In this document: piece by piece, positions 15,353 to 23,220 of the stretch
Position numbering within the stretch: position 1 is the first letter of the stretch
Layout: every line of letters begins with the position of its first letter
Origin: JAVJRN01 sp040218415
GTDB taxonomy: Bacteria; Bacteroidota; Bacteroidia; Cytophagales; Cyclobacteriaceae
Length of the DNA: 64,000 bases
Reading direction: 5' to 3'
Assembly: GCA_040218415.1 (NCBI GenBank)
Contig: JAVJRN010000057.1
Span: 1-64,000, forward strand
Program-made: the position numbers and the translations under genes
Notes under the pieces: generated by a model
Databases searched by the model: none
What the model was told of the DNA's origin: nothing
The model's input: the letters and a program-made list of their open reading frames with translations, nothing else

Positions 15353-16442
15353 TCCACATAGAAGAATCTTAATTGTTGACGATCAGATCGAAAACTTGCA
15401 AGCCATCTATCAGATGCTTGAAAAATCTGCCATCTCAGAAGAAATCTCATTGGCAAGTAGCGCCAGCCAGGCGTATCAAGTTATAGAAAGCGAACTTCCT
15501 GATTTGATTATTACGGATTGGGAAATGCCGGATATTAATGGGATTGAATTTATCACCACTTTAAAAGTAAACCCTGATACGAGAGATATACCCATCATCA
15601 TGTGTACGGGCATCATGACAAGTGCGAAAAATCTGGAAACGTCTTTAGACGCAGGGGCTGCTGACTATATCAGAAAACCAGTCGATGAAGTAGAACTAAT
15701 TGCGCGGGTTAAAGCCAACTTGCATCTTTCCCAACAATATCGAAAAATAAAACTTCTGAATGAATCCAAAGACACCTTGTTTTCGATAATTTCCCATGAT
15801 TTGAGAGGTTCCATTGGTATTATCCAAGGCTTCACCGATATAATAAAAATGGATCATGAAAACTTCAGTCAAGAGCAGATCCTTGAATTTATTGACATCA
15901 TTGGAAAGCAAAGCCGAAGCATCTTCGCCATTCTTGAAAACCTACTGCTCTGGGCAACCCATCAAAAAGAGAATGTTTCCATTGACCGTCAGAAATTACC
16001 TTTACATAAGGCCATAGCCGAAAATATTGATCTATTGGAAGACGCAGCGAGTAAAAAGCAGATTAGAATTGTCAACACGATTCCAGAACATATACACGCC
16101 TCCTTTGATATGAATATGATATCAACCATTTTCCGGAATTTGATTGCAAATGCCATCAAATTCACGCACGAAAACGGACTCATAACCCTTAAAGCAGAAA
16201 CTACTCGCGATGCTATAATTTGCTCTATTGAAGATACTGGCGTTGGAATTTCACCCGAAAGAATTGAAAAAGTATTTCAAAAAAACAGCTTTGAAACTAC
16301 TTCGGGAACCCAACACGAATCGGGATCTGGGCTTGGATTAAAACTCTGTCAAGAATTTATAGAAAAGCATCAAGGCAAAATTTGGGTGGAAAGCGAAGTT
16401 GATAAAGGCAGCTGCTTTAAGTTTTCCTTGCCCATTTTATAG
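15345..16442 (+). CDS. Response regulator-histidine kinase (REC-HisKA-HATPase)
   Basis: The 365-residue soluble protein has an N-terminal receiver domain (1-125; phospho-acceptor D58 in ITDWEMPD, conserved Lys in IRKPVDE). A HisKA domain follows with H151 (ISHDLRG), then a HATPase domain (NLIANAIKF, DTGVGIS, GSGLGLKLC). There is no membrane segment and no output DNA-binding domain. Such REC-first kinases act as phosphorelay middlemen, probably receiving phosphate from or modulating the TPR kinase whose gene overlaps by eight bases. The final DNA-binding partner is not in the neighbourhood. Confidence 0.85.
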   Translation: MDNPHRRILIVDDQIENLQAIYQMLEKSAISEEISLASSASQAYQVIESELPDLIITDWEMPDINGIEFITTLKVNPDTRDIPIIMCTGIMTSAKNLETSLDAGAADYIRKPVDEVELIARVKANLHLSQQYRKIKLLNESKDTLFSIISHDLRGSIGIIQGFTDIIKMDHENFSQEQILEFIDIIGKQSRSIFAILENLLLWATHQKENVSIDRQKLPLHKAIAENIDLLEDAASKKQIRIVNTIPEHIHASFDMNMISTIFRNLIANAIKFTHENGLITLKAETTRDAIICSIEDTGVGISPERIEKVFQKNSFETTSGTQHESGSGLGLKLCQEFIEKHQGKIWVESEVDKGSCFKFSLPIL

Positions 16443-16733
16443 TAATAGGCCTAGAATGGCTTGCTAACCGCCATGCGATTGTATTGTTTTTAAAGAGATT
16501 GACAGCCAAGAGTCTGAACTGGGCATCTGTGGTAGTGCTTCTCAGATACAGACGTTTCTGCATTTTCGTGCACTGAATTAAAGTATATTGTAAGTAAGAC
16601 AAAATGATTACCGTTATTACAGAGAAAATTTCCAGAAATTATTGCTCGTGTCAACATTTGAAACCATTACAAAGGTTGTGGCTCAGTCTATAACCATGCG
16701 GGCACACCTCCGATATCTTGAAGCAGAAATAGA
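16443..16733. other. Gene-free stretch between convergent units
   Basis: No supported gene or RNA was seen. It lies between the kinase unit (+) and the SDR operon (-) and ends at a bidirectional terminator. Confidence 0.5.
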
Positions 16734-16765
16734 AAAATCACAAGAGCCGAAACCCTTGTGATTTT
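16734..16765. terminator. Bidirectional terminator
   Basis: AAAATCACAAG and CTTGTGATTTT form an 11-bp stem with A-runs and T-runs on both sides, 26 nt past the stop of the minus-strand SDR gene. Confidence 0.7.
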
Positions 16766-16790
16766 AAAAAGTTACCTGCGAGTTTTATGA

Positions 16791-17660
16791 TTATGCCGAA
16801 ACGCCATCAAGTACATTTTCTAACTGCATTTCTTTAAGAACTCTATCTTGAATAGGTTGTGTCAATTCGTTTATTTCATCCACGCCCCACGTAATTCCAA
16901 CAACAGTTCGAGTTGGACGTTTGCCAAAAGGCAATTCTGCTAATTTTAAATAAGCCTCTACAACCCATTGTGGATCCGGAGCATCTTCGCTTTGTAACAT
17001 TTGAGTAAAATTTTCACCCATTGCAGAAGGAACACCCGCCAATTCACCATAAGATTCTAAAACTTCATTGTAAGCAGGAACTTGTCCTGATGCCAATAAT
17101 CCAGTTCCGAATGGTCCTGGCTCTACCAATACGATATCAATACCAAATGGTGAAACCTCATATCGCAAAGCCTGTGAATAACCCTCCAAAGCATGTTTGG
17201 TCGCTGTATACGTTCCGAAAAATGGTGGCGACATACGACCAACCAACGACGAGGTATTGATAATTAAGCCTGCGCCTGCTTTACGCATAACCGGTAAAAC
17301 TGACTGCATGGTTCTAATAGCCCCATAATAGTTGGTCTCCATTTGTTGGTGTGCCTGAGCCACACTAAAGGCTTCTGTGATACCAAGAAACATAACACCG
17401 GCATTGTTGATTAGAATGTCAATGTTTCCTGCTTCTGCCAAGATAAAATCCATCGCTTCTTTTACGGAAGCATCTTGAGTGACATCCATATCTACTACTT
17501 TGATATGGGCAGAATGTGCTTCAAGTTCCGCTTTTTTGGCGGCATTCTTGCCTTCTGGATTTCGCATCGTGGCAAATACTTTATTGCCTTTATCGGCAAA
17601 ATCCTTGGCAGCCTTTAAGCCAAACCCGCTGCTGCTTCCAGTAATAATTATGTTTTTCAT
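16791..17660 (-). CDS. Short-chain dehydrogenase/reductase
   Basis: The 289-residue classical SDR has a cofactor motif TGSSSGFG near the N-terminus, NNAG at about residue 88, catalytic Ser in NTSSLVG and the YTATK active-site Tyr/Lys. Arg residues after the second strand (TMRNP) suggest an NADP preference. It should be a cytoplasmic oxidoreductase on a small carbonyl or alcohol; the substrate cannot be told. It is the last gene of a minus-strand operon with a membrane protein and two SnoaL-like lipoproteins. HxlR-regulated SDR/SnoaL sets are often linked to electrophile or quinone stress, which is only a hint here. Confidence 0.85.
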   Translation of the reverse strand: MKNIIITGSSSGFGLKAAKDFADKGNKVFATMRNPEGKNAAKKAELEAHSAHIKVVDMDVTQDASVKEAMDFILAEAGNIDILINNAGVMFLGITEAFSVAQAHQQMETNYYGAIRTMQSVLPVMRKAGAGLIINTSSLVGRMSPPFFGTYTATKHALEGYSQALRYEVSPFGIDIVLVEPGPFGTGLLASGQVPAYNEVLESYGELAGVPSAMGENFTQMLQSEDAPDPQWVVEAYLKLAELPFGKRPTRTVVGITWGVDEINELTQPIQDRVLKEMQLENVLDGVSA

Positions 17661-17683
17661 TTCGAATTAATTAAATCTAAAAA

Positions 17684-18217
17684 TTAAATTGAGGCATAGG
17701 TAAAAGCCAGATAATTGAGAACAGATGCCCCTAGCCAGAATGCCGAAAATACAATACCCACATTTCGGCCATTTCTTGATACTTTAGGATGTTTACCCAA
17801 GAAAGGAATACCCGCATGATTGGCATTGACCAACATGAACAAAACAGACATTGCTAATAATAACAGGTGTAGAACAGCACGATCTTCTATGGGTAATTGC
17901 ATGCCATAAACTGCACCAACAATAATAGCGATAAACGCCAATGCCCCCTGCCGCTGCTCAAAAAGCAGAACAAATAGGTAATCTTCAGCTGCTGTTTTTT
18001 TCTCCCTTGGTGCTGCCGAAAGTGCTGCGTCCAACATCACTGTTTGATCCATAGCGGTAAGATGTTTACTACTCTTGGGCAAGCCAGGTTCAAATAGAGG
18101 CAGCACATAATTGGCAAGCCAACGAGCCAACATTGGATAGGCAACTTCTACTGAGTGCAATATGCCTGGTGCCATGCAAAGTATTAAAGCAAGCGTGGAA
18201 ATTGAATTTTCAGTCAT
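17684..18217 (-). CDS. Four-helix membrane protein of unknown function
   Basis: The 177-residue protein has predicted membrane helices near residues 8-28, 90-108, 112-132 and 150-172, and a charged loop (APREKKTAAEDYL) between the first two. I do not recognise the family. It sits 23 bp upstream (in transcription order) of the SDR gene, and a 101-bp triple-hairpin repeat separates it from the SnoaL-like genes, which may reduce read-through. Confidence 0.6.
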   Translation of the reverse strand: MTENSISTLALILCMAPGILHSVEVAYPMLARWLANYVLPLFEPGLPKSSKHLTAMDQTVMLDAALSAAPREKKTAAEDYLFVLLFEQRQGALAFIAIIVGAVYGMQLPIEDRAVLHLLLLAMSVLFMLVNANHAGIPFLGKHPKVSRNGRNVGIVFSAFWLGASVLNYLAFTYASI

Positions 18218-18225
18218 GATTTACG

Positions 18226-18326
18226 TTTTTAATCGCAGGGCGATAGCCCAATAGGTCTAATTCCCCGATGCTCTGCGTCGGAAGCTAGGGTCAAGGGTTC
18301 TACCCTTGGATTTAATACCATTTATT
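18226..18326. repeat. 101-bp triple-hairpin element, copy 1
   Basis: The element contains three successive hairpins: GGGC-GATA-GCCC, CCGATGC-TCT-GCGTCGG and GGGT-TCT-ACCC. A near-identical copy (one difference noted in the core) lies in opposite orientation at 36151-36251. It is intergenic in both places and has no coding capacity, like a small non-autonomous palindromic element. Confidence 0.8.
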
Positions 18327-18343
18327 TACAAATATTGGTTTTA

Positions 18344-19213
18344 TTAAAATCCAAACATTCCATTATCATTTGCCAAACCTTCTGTTGGGACAGGCTGAAT
18401 AATATCCCAATGCTCCACGGCTTTGCCATTTTCCATGCGAAATAGATCATAAAAGGCATTTGTGGTTCCGTTCCATTGACCTTCACTCACCGTGAGCACA
18501 AAGTTGCCTTCTCCAATTACTTTGTGAATGGTTGTGTATTGAAACATATTGTTGATCGAAATAAGGTATTCCACAGCAGCTTGAATACCAACTAAACCAT
18601 TATCAATACCAGGATTATGCTGAATGTAATCCTCTGCGATGTAATTTGTAATGTTGTTTGGGTTTTGCACCATCAAAACATCCTCTATTATCGATACCGC
18701 CAAAGCTTTATTTGCTTCCGTTTGATTCAAAGCGGCAATACTGGTTCGCCCATCAATCATTGTATTTCCATTGACAGTTTGACTTTCCCACGGTTGTAAG
18801 GCATCCCAGTGTTCAGCAATTTTCCCATTTTCGTCAAAACGTAATATGTCGAAACTCACGACTGTATCTGCTCCAAAAGGTGCGGCATTTGTCCAAAGGT
18901 TATGGATAGCCACAAAATTACCCTCTTCAAGTATTCGGATATTTTCTACGGTCGTTCCATTTTGTTCTAACATAGGCAGAAGTGCTACAAAAGCATCTCT
19001 TCCCGTGGGTATAAATGGATTATGCTGCATATAATCCTCCGTGACCAACTCCTCTATCGCAGCAACATTTCGGGTATTCACAGCTTCAAAAAATGCCGCT
19101 ACTTTTTCTCTTTGACTCAACTCGGGAGTAGCTTCATCATCATTTTCACATGATGAGAAAAAGACCATTAGGACAAAAAGTACAGTTACTATTTTAAAAT
19201 TTGTGATTGTCAT
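18344..19213 (-). CDS. Lipoprotein with two SnoaL-like domains (paralogue 2)
   Basis: The 289-residue protein has a lipobox FFSSCEND (Cys about 23). Two consecutive SnoaL-like (NTF2-fold) domains follow, at about 35-150 and 165-285. Each carries the typical DYxQHNPxI/PG motif (EDYMQHNPFIPTG, EDYIQHNPGIDNG) and an AEHWD/VEHWD motif. Such domains form small-molecule binding cones, sometimes enzymatic. It is about 60 percent similar to the gene 12 bp upstream by eye, an obvious tandem duplication. Envelope location is inferred from the lipobox. Confidence 0.8.
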   Translation of the reverse strand: MTITNFKIVTVLFVLMVFFSSCENDDEATPELSQREKVAAFFEAVNTRNVAAIEELVTEDYMQHNPFIPTGRDAFVALLPMLEQNGTTVENIRILEEGNFVAIHNLWTNAAPFGADTVVSFDILRFDENGKIAEHWDALQPWESQTVNGNTMIDGRTSIAALNQTEANKALAVSIIEDVLMVQNPNNITNYIAEDYIQHNPGIDNGLVGIQAAVEYLISINNMFQYTTIHKVIGEGNFVLTVSEGQWNGTTNAFYDLFRMENGKAVEHWDIIQPVPTEGLANDNGMFGF

Positions 19214-19224
19214 TTTATAGAATT

Positions 19225-20109
19225 TTAAAAGTTAAACATGCCATTGTTATTTGCTAAACCTTCAGTTGGGATAGGTTGAATGACATCCCAATGCTCGACC
19301 GCTTTTCCATTTTCGAAGCGCAACAAATCGTAAAATACTTGGGTTTTGCCACTCCATTCTCCTTCACTAATAGTAAGTACGAAGTTTCCTTCTCCCAATA
19401 CTTTGTGGATTTTTGTATACTTAAACATGTTGTTTTGAGAAGTGAGGTATTCAACAGCTTCAACAATGCCAGCTAAACCATCTTTAATTCCCGGATTGTG
19501 TTGGTCGTATTGTTCAGTACTGATGTAGTCGGTTATCTTATTCGGATTTTTACCCATTAAAATGTCTTCTACCATTGATTTGGCCAATGCCTTATTTGCT
19601 TCGGTTTTATCCAAATCCGTCACAGTTGTAGAACCATCCGTTTGTGTTCTTCCACTAGCAGTTTCTTTAACCAATGTTGTCATAGCATCCCAATGCTCCG
19701 CTACTTTACCATTATCGTCCAATCGAATTATATCGAATGAAACCATTTCATCTGCCCCAAAAGGCTGTGCATTTCGCCAAATGTTATGCATAAACACATA
19801 ATTGCCATCTTGAAACATTCTAATGTTTTCGGCAGTGGTTTCGTTTTCTTTGAGAATAGGAAGCATTTGTATAAATGGTTCTAATCCAGTTGGTATATAT
19901 GGATTATGCTGGATGTAATTGGCATTAGCCAATTCTCTCATTTTTTCAGGATCTTGTTGAAATACGGCACCTAGAAACGTGCCTACTGTTTCTTTTTTAC
20001 TCATAGTTGTTTTTGTTGATTGATTAACCTCGCTTGTTGAATTTGTTTTTGTTGTGCCACAGGAAGCCAGAATACCTGTTAACATGATTGCTGTGATTAC
20101 TTTTTTCAT
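19225..20109 (-). CDS. Lipoprotein with two SnoaL-like domains (paralogue 1)
   Basis: The 294-residue protein has lipobox LASCG (Cys about 17) and two SnoaL-like domains (ANYIQHNPYIPTG and EQYDQHNPGIKDG, each followed by a EHWD motif). It is the first gene of the four-gene minus-strand operon, divergent from the HxlR regulator gene. The promoter at 20181-20152 overlaps a clear inverted repeat, so HxlR control is likely. The function is unknown; it is a tandem paralogue of the next gene. Confidence 0.8.
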   Translation of the reverse strand: MKKVITAIMLTGILASCGTTKTNSTSEVNQSTKTTMSKKETVGTFLGAVFQQDPEKMRELANANYIQHNPYIPTGLEPFIQMLPILKENETTAENIRMFQDGNYVFMHNIWRNAQPFGADEMVSFDIIRLDDNGKVAEHWDAMTTLVKETASGRTQTDGSTTVTDLDKTEANKALAKSMVEDILMGKNPNKITDYISTEQYDQHNPGIKDGLAGIVEAVEYLTSQNNMFKYTKIHKVLGEGNFVLTISEGEWSGKTQVFYDLLRFENGKAVEHWDVIQPIPTEGLANNNGMFNF

Positions 20110-20151
20110 TGGTTTTGATATTTAGTGAAGTTATTACTTGTTATTCGCAAG

Positions 20152-20187
20152 CAATATTAGATAATTACTTTTGTAATGCAAGTAATT
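20152..20187 (-). promoter_or_regulatory. Promoter and candidate HxlR operator of SnoaL/SDR operon
   Basis: The minus strand reads TTG (20181-20179), 19 nt, then TAATATTG (20159-20152), a good match to the Bacteroidota -33/-7 promoter. The -33 part lies inside the inverted repeat AATTACTT-N9-AAGTAATT (20163-20187). A direct repeat ATGCAAGTRA at 20176-20185 and 20205-20214 may be a second binding half. Confidence 0.6.
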
Positions 20188-20259
20188 TTAGTATTAATTT
20201 CATTATGCAAGTGAAAAATTATAATTAATTATCTTTGCAGGAGAAAAAATTAACAGAGA

Positions 20260-20697
20260 ATGAAAACAAAATTTAGATGCAATTGTCCTTTCACTTCTGC
20301 TCTTGATGTTTTGGGTGATAAATGGATGCTGGTAATTATCAAGCAGATGCTAATAGAAAACAAAGAAACTTTCAAGGATTTTACTGATAGTGATGAAGCG
20401 ATTGCCACCAATATCCTTTCCAGTAAAATGAAACAATTGGAAGAATTTGAGCTGATTACAAAGTTTAAACTAGCTACCAATAAAAAGTCTGTTTACTACC
20501 ATTTAACTAAAAAAGCACTTGATTTAACGCCTATAATTTTAGAGCTAGGTATTTGGAGCGATAAACATTTAAGAGATGCTAATCCAACCATAGTTAATGG
20601 AGAAAGTATGGAATTATTGAGAAACGATAAAGCTGGTTTTGGAAATATGTTAATTGAAAACTATAAAAAGAAAGCAGTTAACAGGTTAGTAAGCTAG
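20260..20697 (+). CDS. HxlR-family transcriptional regulator
   Basis: The 145-residue protein starts CNCPFTSALDVLGDKWMLVIIKQML, the N-terminal signature of HxlR winged-helix regulators, followed by the recognition region (IATNILSSKMKQLEEFELI) and the wing (SVYYHLTKKAL). The N-terminal Cys pair could sense thiol-reactive compounds, as in some relatives (inference). It is divergent from the SnoaL/SDR operon and probably controls it and itself; TATCTTTG at 20230-20237 fits its own -7 box. It is longer than most HxlR proteins (about 110-120), with an unremarkable C-terminal tail. Confidence 0.85.
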   Translation: MKTKFRCNCPFTSALDVLGDKWMLVIIKQMLIENKETFKDFTDSDEAIATNILSSKMKQLEEFELITKFKLATNKKSVYYHLTKKALDLTPIILELGIWSDKHLRDANPTIVNGESMELLRNDKAGFGNMLIENYKKKAVNRLVS

Positions 20698-20906
20698 GGG
20701 AATTTCACCTTTCTCCATGTCCTGTGTCTTACAGGACATCATTCTGTTAGGGTTGATAGATTTTGTATCAGGTCTTTGGGTCACAGACCTTGGAACAGTT
20801 ACCTGCTTTTATTCTGCATGATTTTTAGCTCAGGGGCATTCAATATGCATTGTTTGTAGCTCCTAGCCTATCCATTTTTTCGAAAAACATCAAGTCCAAA
20901 TTCGCC
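20698..20906. other. Intergenic hairpins after HxlR gene
   Basis: ATGTCCTGT-GTCTT-ACAGGACAT (20717-20739) is a perfect 9-bp stem. AGGTCT-N9-AGACCT (20770-20790) is a second hairpin. Neither has a strong T-run. The first may end HxlR transcription. No gene was seen. Confidence 0.45.
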
Positions 20907-20954
20907 GATATTACAACAATCCTATTGTAATATCGTAATATTACGATACTTTTG
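20907..20954 (+). promoter_or_regulatory. arsR promoter with overlapping operator palindromes
   Basis: TTG at 20925-20927, 19 nt and TACTTTTG at 20947-20954 match the Bacteroidota -33/-7 promoter exactly. Two inverted repeats overlap it: GATATTACAA-N8-TTGTAATATC (20907-20934) and ATCGTAATATTACGAT (20932-20947), both built from ATATTACRA units. This is a strong candidate ArsR binding region. Confidence 0.7.
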
Positions 20955-21011
20955 CATGACTGATTGGTTTATCAATCCATTGAAAAGTTACCGAAACTCA
21001 ATAACCAATAT

Positions 21012-21347
21012 ATGGGCGTATCACGAACAGACCTCTTCTCCGACATTCAGAATCAAATGGCTATTTCCGCCAAAGCTTTCTCCCACCCTGCACGCGTGGC
21101 AATTATTCAGTATTTACTTAACGCCAATGCGTGCATCAATAGTGATTTGGTTCAGGAATTGGGATTAGCGCAAGCCACAATCAGTCAGCATTTGCGAGAA
21201 TTGAAGGATATCGGCATTATTCAAGGCACAATTGAAGGTTCGAAAATTAGCTACTGTATCAATCCCATTCGCTGGGAGGAAATCAAAGGCCAATTCAATA
21301 AAATATTTAACCAATTTGAATCTCCTTCATCAGGAGATTGTTGCTAA
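21012..21347 (+). CDS. arsR: ArsR-family metalloregulator
   Basis: The 111-residue winged-helix repressor has ISAKAFSHPARVAIIQYL, recognition helix LAQATISQHLRELKDIGII and wing GTIEGSKISYCI. The ATG at 21012 is preferred over one 48 bp upstream because homologues start close to (T)DLF and because the longer version would leave almost no 5' leader after the promoter. The classical ELCVCDL metal site is absent. Cys residues lie in NANACINSDL and at the C-terminus (DCC), so arsenite may be bound differently. It is first in an arsR-arsM-arsC set and likely represses it until arsenite is present. Confidence 0.8.
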   Translation: MGVSRTDLFSDIQNQMAISAKAFSHPARVAIIQYLLNANACINSDLVQELGLAQATISQHLRELKDIGIIQGTIEGSKISYCINPIRWEEIKGQFNKIFNQFESPSSGDCC

Positions 21348-21390
21348 TTAAATGTTTCACTTAATCATGTTAAATCAAGAATATACAATC

Positions 21391-22287
21391 ATGAAAAAAG
21401 AACAAGAATTGAAAAATATGGTGAAAGAGCGATATGCTCGAATAGCCGAACAAGGAAAAGCGGAAAATGCGGCCTCTTGCTGTGGCGCGACCACTCCTAC
21501 CAACAAAGTCTACAACATTATGATGGATGATTATACAGGAACCGGCGGCTATGTCGAGGATGCCGACTTAGGCTTGGGTTGTGGCTTACCTATCCAGTTT
21601 GCAAAGATTCAAAAGGGTGATACAGTGATCGATCTCGGCTCTGGAGCTGGTAATGATTGCTTTGTAGCCCGACACGAAACTGGCATTGAAGGAAAAGTAA
21701 TTGGTATTGATTTTACGCCAATTATGATTCAAAAAGCGCGTACAAATGCGGAGAAGCTGGGCTTCAACAATGTCGAGTTTCGCGAGGGTGATATAGACAA
21801 TATGCCAGTCAGCGACAATGTAGCCGATGTGATCGTGAGCAATTGCGTGCTGAACCTTGTACCCAATAAGAAAATGGTTATCGAGGAAATTTTCAGGGTA
21901 TTAAAACCCGGCGGGCATTTTAGTATATCTGATATCGTGTTGGTTGGCAGCTTGCCAGAAGCACTACGAGAAGATGCAGAGATGTACGCAGGTTGTGTAT
22001 CTGGAGCTATCCAAAAAGTTGACTACCTGCAACATATACAAGAGGCTGGTTTTGATCATATTACCTTACAAAAGGAAAAGCCAATCACCATTCCAGATGA
22101 CATTTTAGCCAAATACCTTTCTGATCAGGAAATAGAAACATTCAATCAAGGAGCGACTGGTATTTTCAGCATCACGGTATTCGCATCAAAGCCAAAAGAA
22201 AGATCAAGTAAACAAAAAATCAATCTTTCCGAGATTGGAGTGCAAGAGCAAGAAGCTAGTTGCGCACCAGGATCAGGTTGTTGTTAA
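21391..22287 (+). CDS. arsM: Arsenite S-adenosylmethionine methyltransferase
   Basis: The start at 21391 (MKKEQELKNMVKERYARI) gives 298 residues; upstream in-frame ATGs at 21352 and 21370 are less likely. The class I methyltransferase SAM motif is VIDLGSGAGNDCF. The three conserved ArsM cysteines are present in LGLGCGLP, VSNCVLNL and YAGCVSGA, plus an N-terminal SCCG and a C-terminal GSGCC pair. ArsM methylates As(III) stepwise to less toxic or volatile species in the cytoplasm. It lies 43 bp after arsR. Confidence 0.88.
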   Translation: MKKEQELKNMVKERYARIAEQGKAENAASCCGATTPTNKVYNIMMDDYTGTGGYVEDADLGLGCGLPIQFAKIQKGDTVIDLGSGAGNDCFVARHETGIEGKVIGIDFTPIMIQKARTNAEKLGFNNVEFREGDIDNMPVSDNVADVIVSNCVLNLVPNKKMVIEEIFRVLKPGGHFSISDIVLVGSLPEALREDAEMYAGCVSGAIQKVDYLQHIQEAGFDHITLQKEKPITIPDDILAKYLSDQEIETFNQGATGIFSITVFASKPKERSSKQKINLSEIGVQEQEASCAPGSGCC

Positions 22288-22314
22288 TTTTTTAAACAAT
22301 CATAAAAGCTACAA

Positions 22315-22926
22315 TTGCTTACGTTACCAAATCTTGAGCGTACTATCCAGATTGTACGTGAACGACATGTTGCCGATTTGCGAAAAGAAGTACTTCAGCC
22401 ATTGCTTGACTATGTTCAAGAAAAATTGGATGCTGGAAAAGAGATAAACCTCAATTTCATTTGTACACATAACTCGCGAAGAAGTCAGTTTTCGCAGATT
22501 TGGGCACAGACAGCAGCGGATTCTTATGGTGTGCCTGTCCGATGCTATTCTGGAGGAGTTGAAGTCACCAGTTTTAATGAAAGAGCAGTAAAAGCCATTG
22601 AAAATAGTGGCTTTATTGTCTCTGTCAAAGGAGCTGTAAACCCTACCTATTCCATTTCATCATCAAATGATAGTAAACCTATCATCGCCTTTTCAAAGCT
22701 TTTTAACGACCCAGCGAACGGAACCCATGAATTTGCAGCGGTCATGACTTGTTCTCACGCGGATGAAAAGTGTCCGTTTATTCCCGGAACAGATCAGCGG
22801 ATTTCGGTTCGATATGACGATCCCAAGGAGTTTGACGACACGCCACAGGAGGCAGCAATGTACAAGGAAAGATCCATGCAAATAGCGAGTGAAATGTTTT
22901 ACACATTCGCTCAAATCAAGCAATAG
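22315..22926 (+). CDS. arsC: Low-molecular-weight phosphatase-like arsenate reductase
   Basis: The 203-residue protein has the P-loop FICTHNSRRS (CX5R) of thioredoxin-type arsenate reductases and LMW phosphatases. Later residues MTCSHADEKCPFIPG hold further Cys residues that could resolve the catalytic disulphide. It should reduce As(V) to As(III), the substrate of ArsM encoded just upstream (27-bp gap). The start is TTG at 22315, since no in-frame ATG precedes the P-loop; the N-terminal helix LPNLERTIQIVRERH fits family members. No efflux gene follows. Confidence 0.8.
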   Translation: MLTLPNLERTIQIVRERHVADLRKEVLQPLLDYVQEKLDAGKEINLNFICTHNSRRSQFSQIWAQTAADSYGVPVRCYSGGVEVTSFNERAVKAIENSGFIVSVKGAVNPTYSISSSNDSKPIIAFSKLFNDPANGTHEFAAVMTCSHADEKCPFIPGTDQRISVRYDDPKEFDDTPQEAAMYKERSMQIASEMFYTFAQIKQ

Positions 22927-23049
22927 TCAATCGCAATTTCTTCAAAAGCGATGCTTTCTCCATCTGATGATTGGCTTAAAATGCACTGTTTTGGAGATAT
23001 TTGATTCCATTACACGGGAGGATGATTTTCTATCCAAAAAAATGATTCA

Positions 23050-23166
23050 TTGGGCATTCAAATGATCATGAGCCTTTCAGATCAACTAGAGGGCAGTTTT
23101 AGATTTTATAATCAAGATGGATTGAAAAATTTTGAAATTATATATCCAAAACCAGACATCAGATAG
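23050..23166 (+). pseudogene. Histidine kinase C-terminal relic
   Basis: The frame LGIQMIMSLSDQLEGSFRFY...FEIIYPKP has the pattern of the last G box and final strands of HisKA_2/HWE-type kinases (compare GLGQEIILSLVDELNGEL in the intact kinase at 30451). It has no start and no upstream domains in frame. It is probably a leftover from a deletion next to the ars genes. Confidence 0.45.
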
Positions 23167-23220
23167 TTTCAAAATTCCTTGGCACTGGGCTGGTATGCCA
23201 AAGTAAAGCTTCTACCCTTT

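Noticed and set aside
16443..16733. Looked for tRNA or small RNA genes in this and the other long gaps.
   Set aside because: No cloverleaf-like set of stems or T-loop consensus GTTCRANYC was found in a suitable setting.
20697..20715. GGGGAATTTCACC after the HxlR gene resembles the end of intron C (GGGGAATTTCACCCC).
   Set aside because: Only about 13 nt match and no domain V follows; too short to call an intron remnant. A similar short stretch at 30356 was also set aside.
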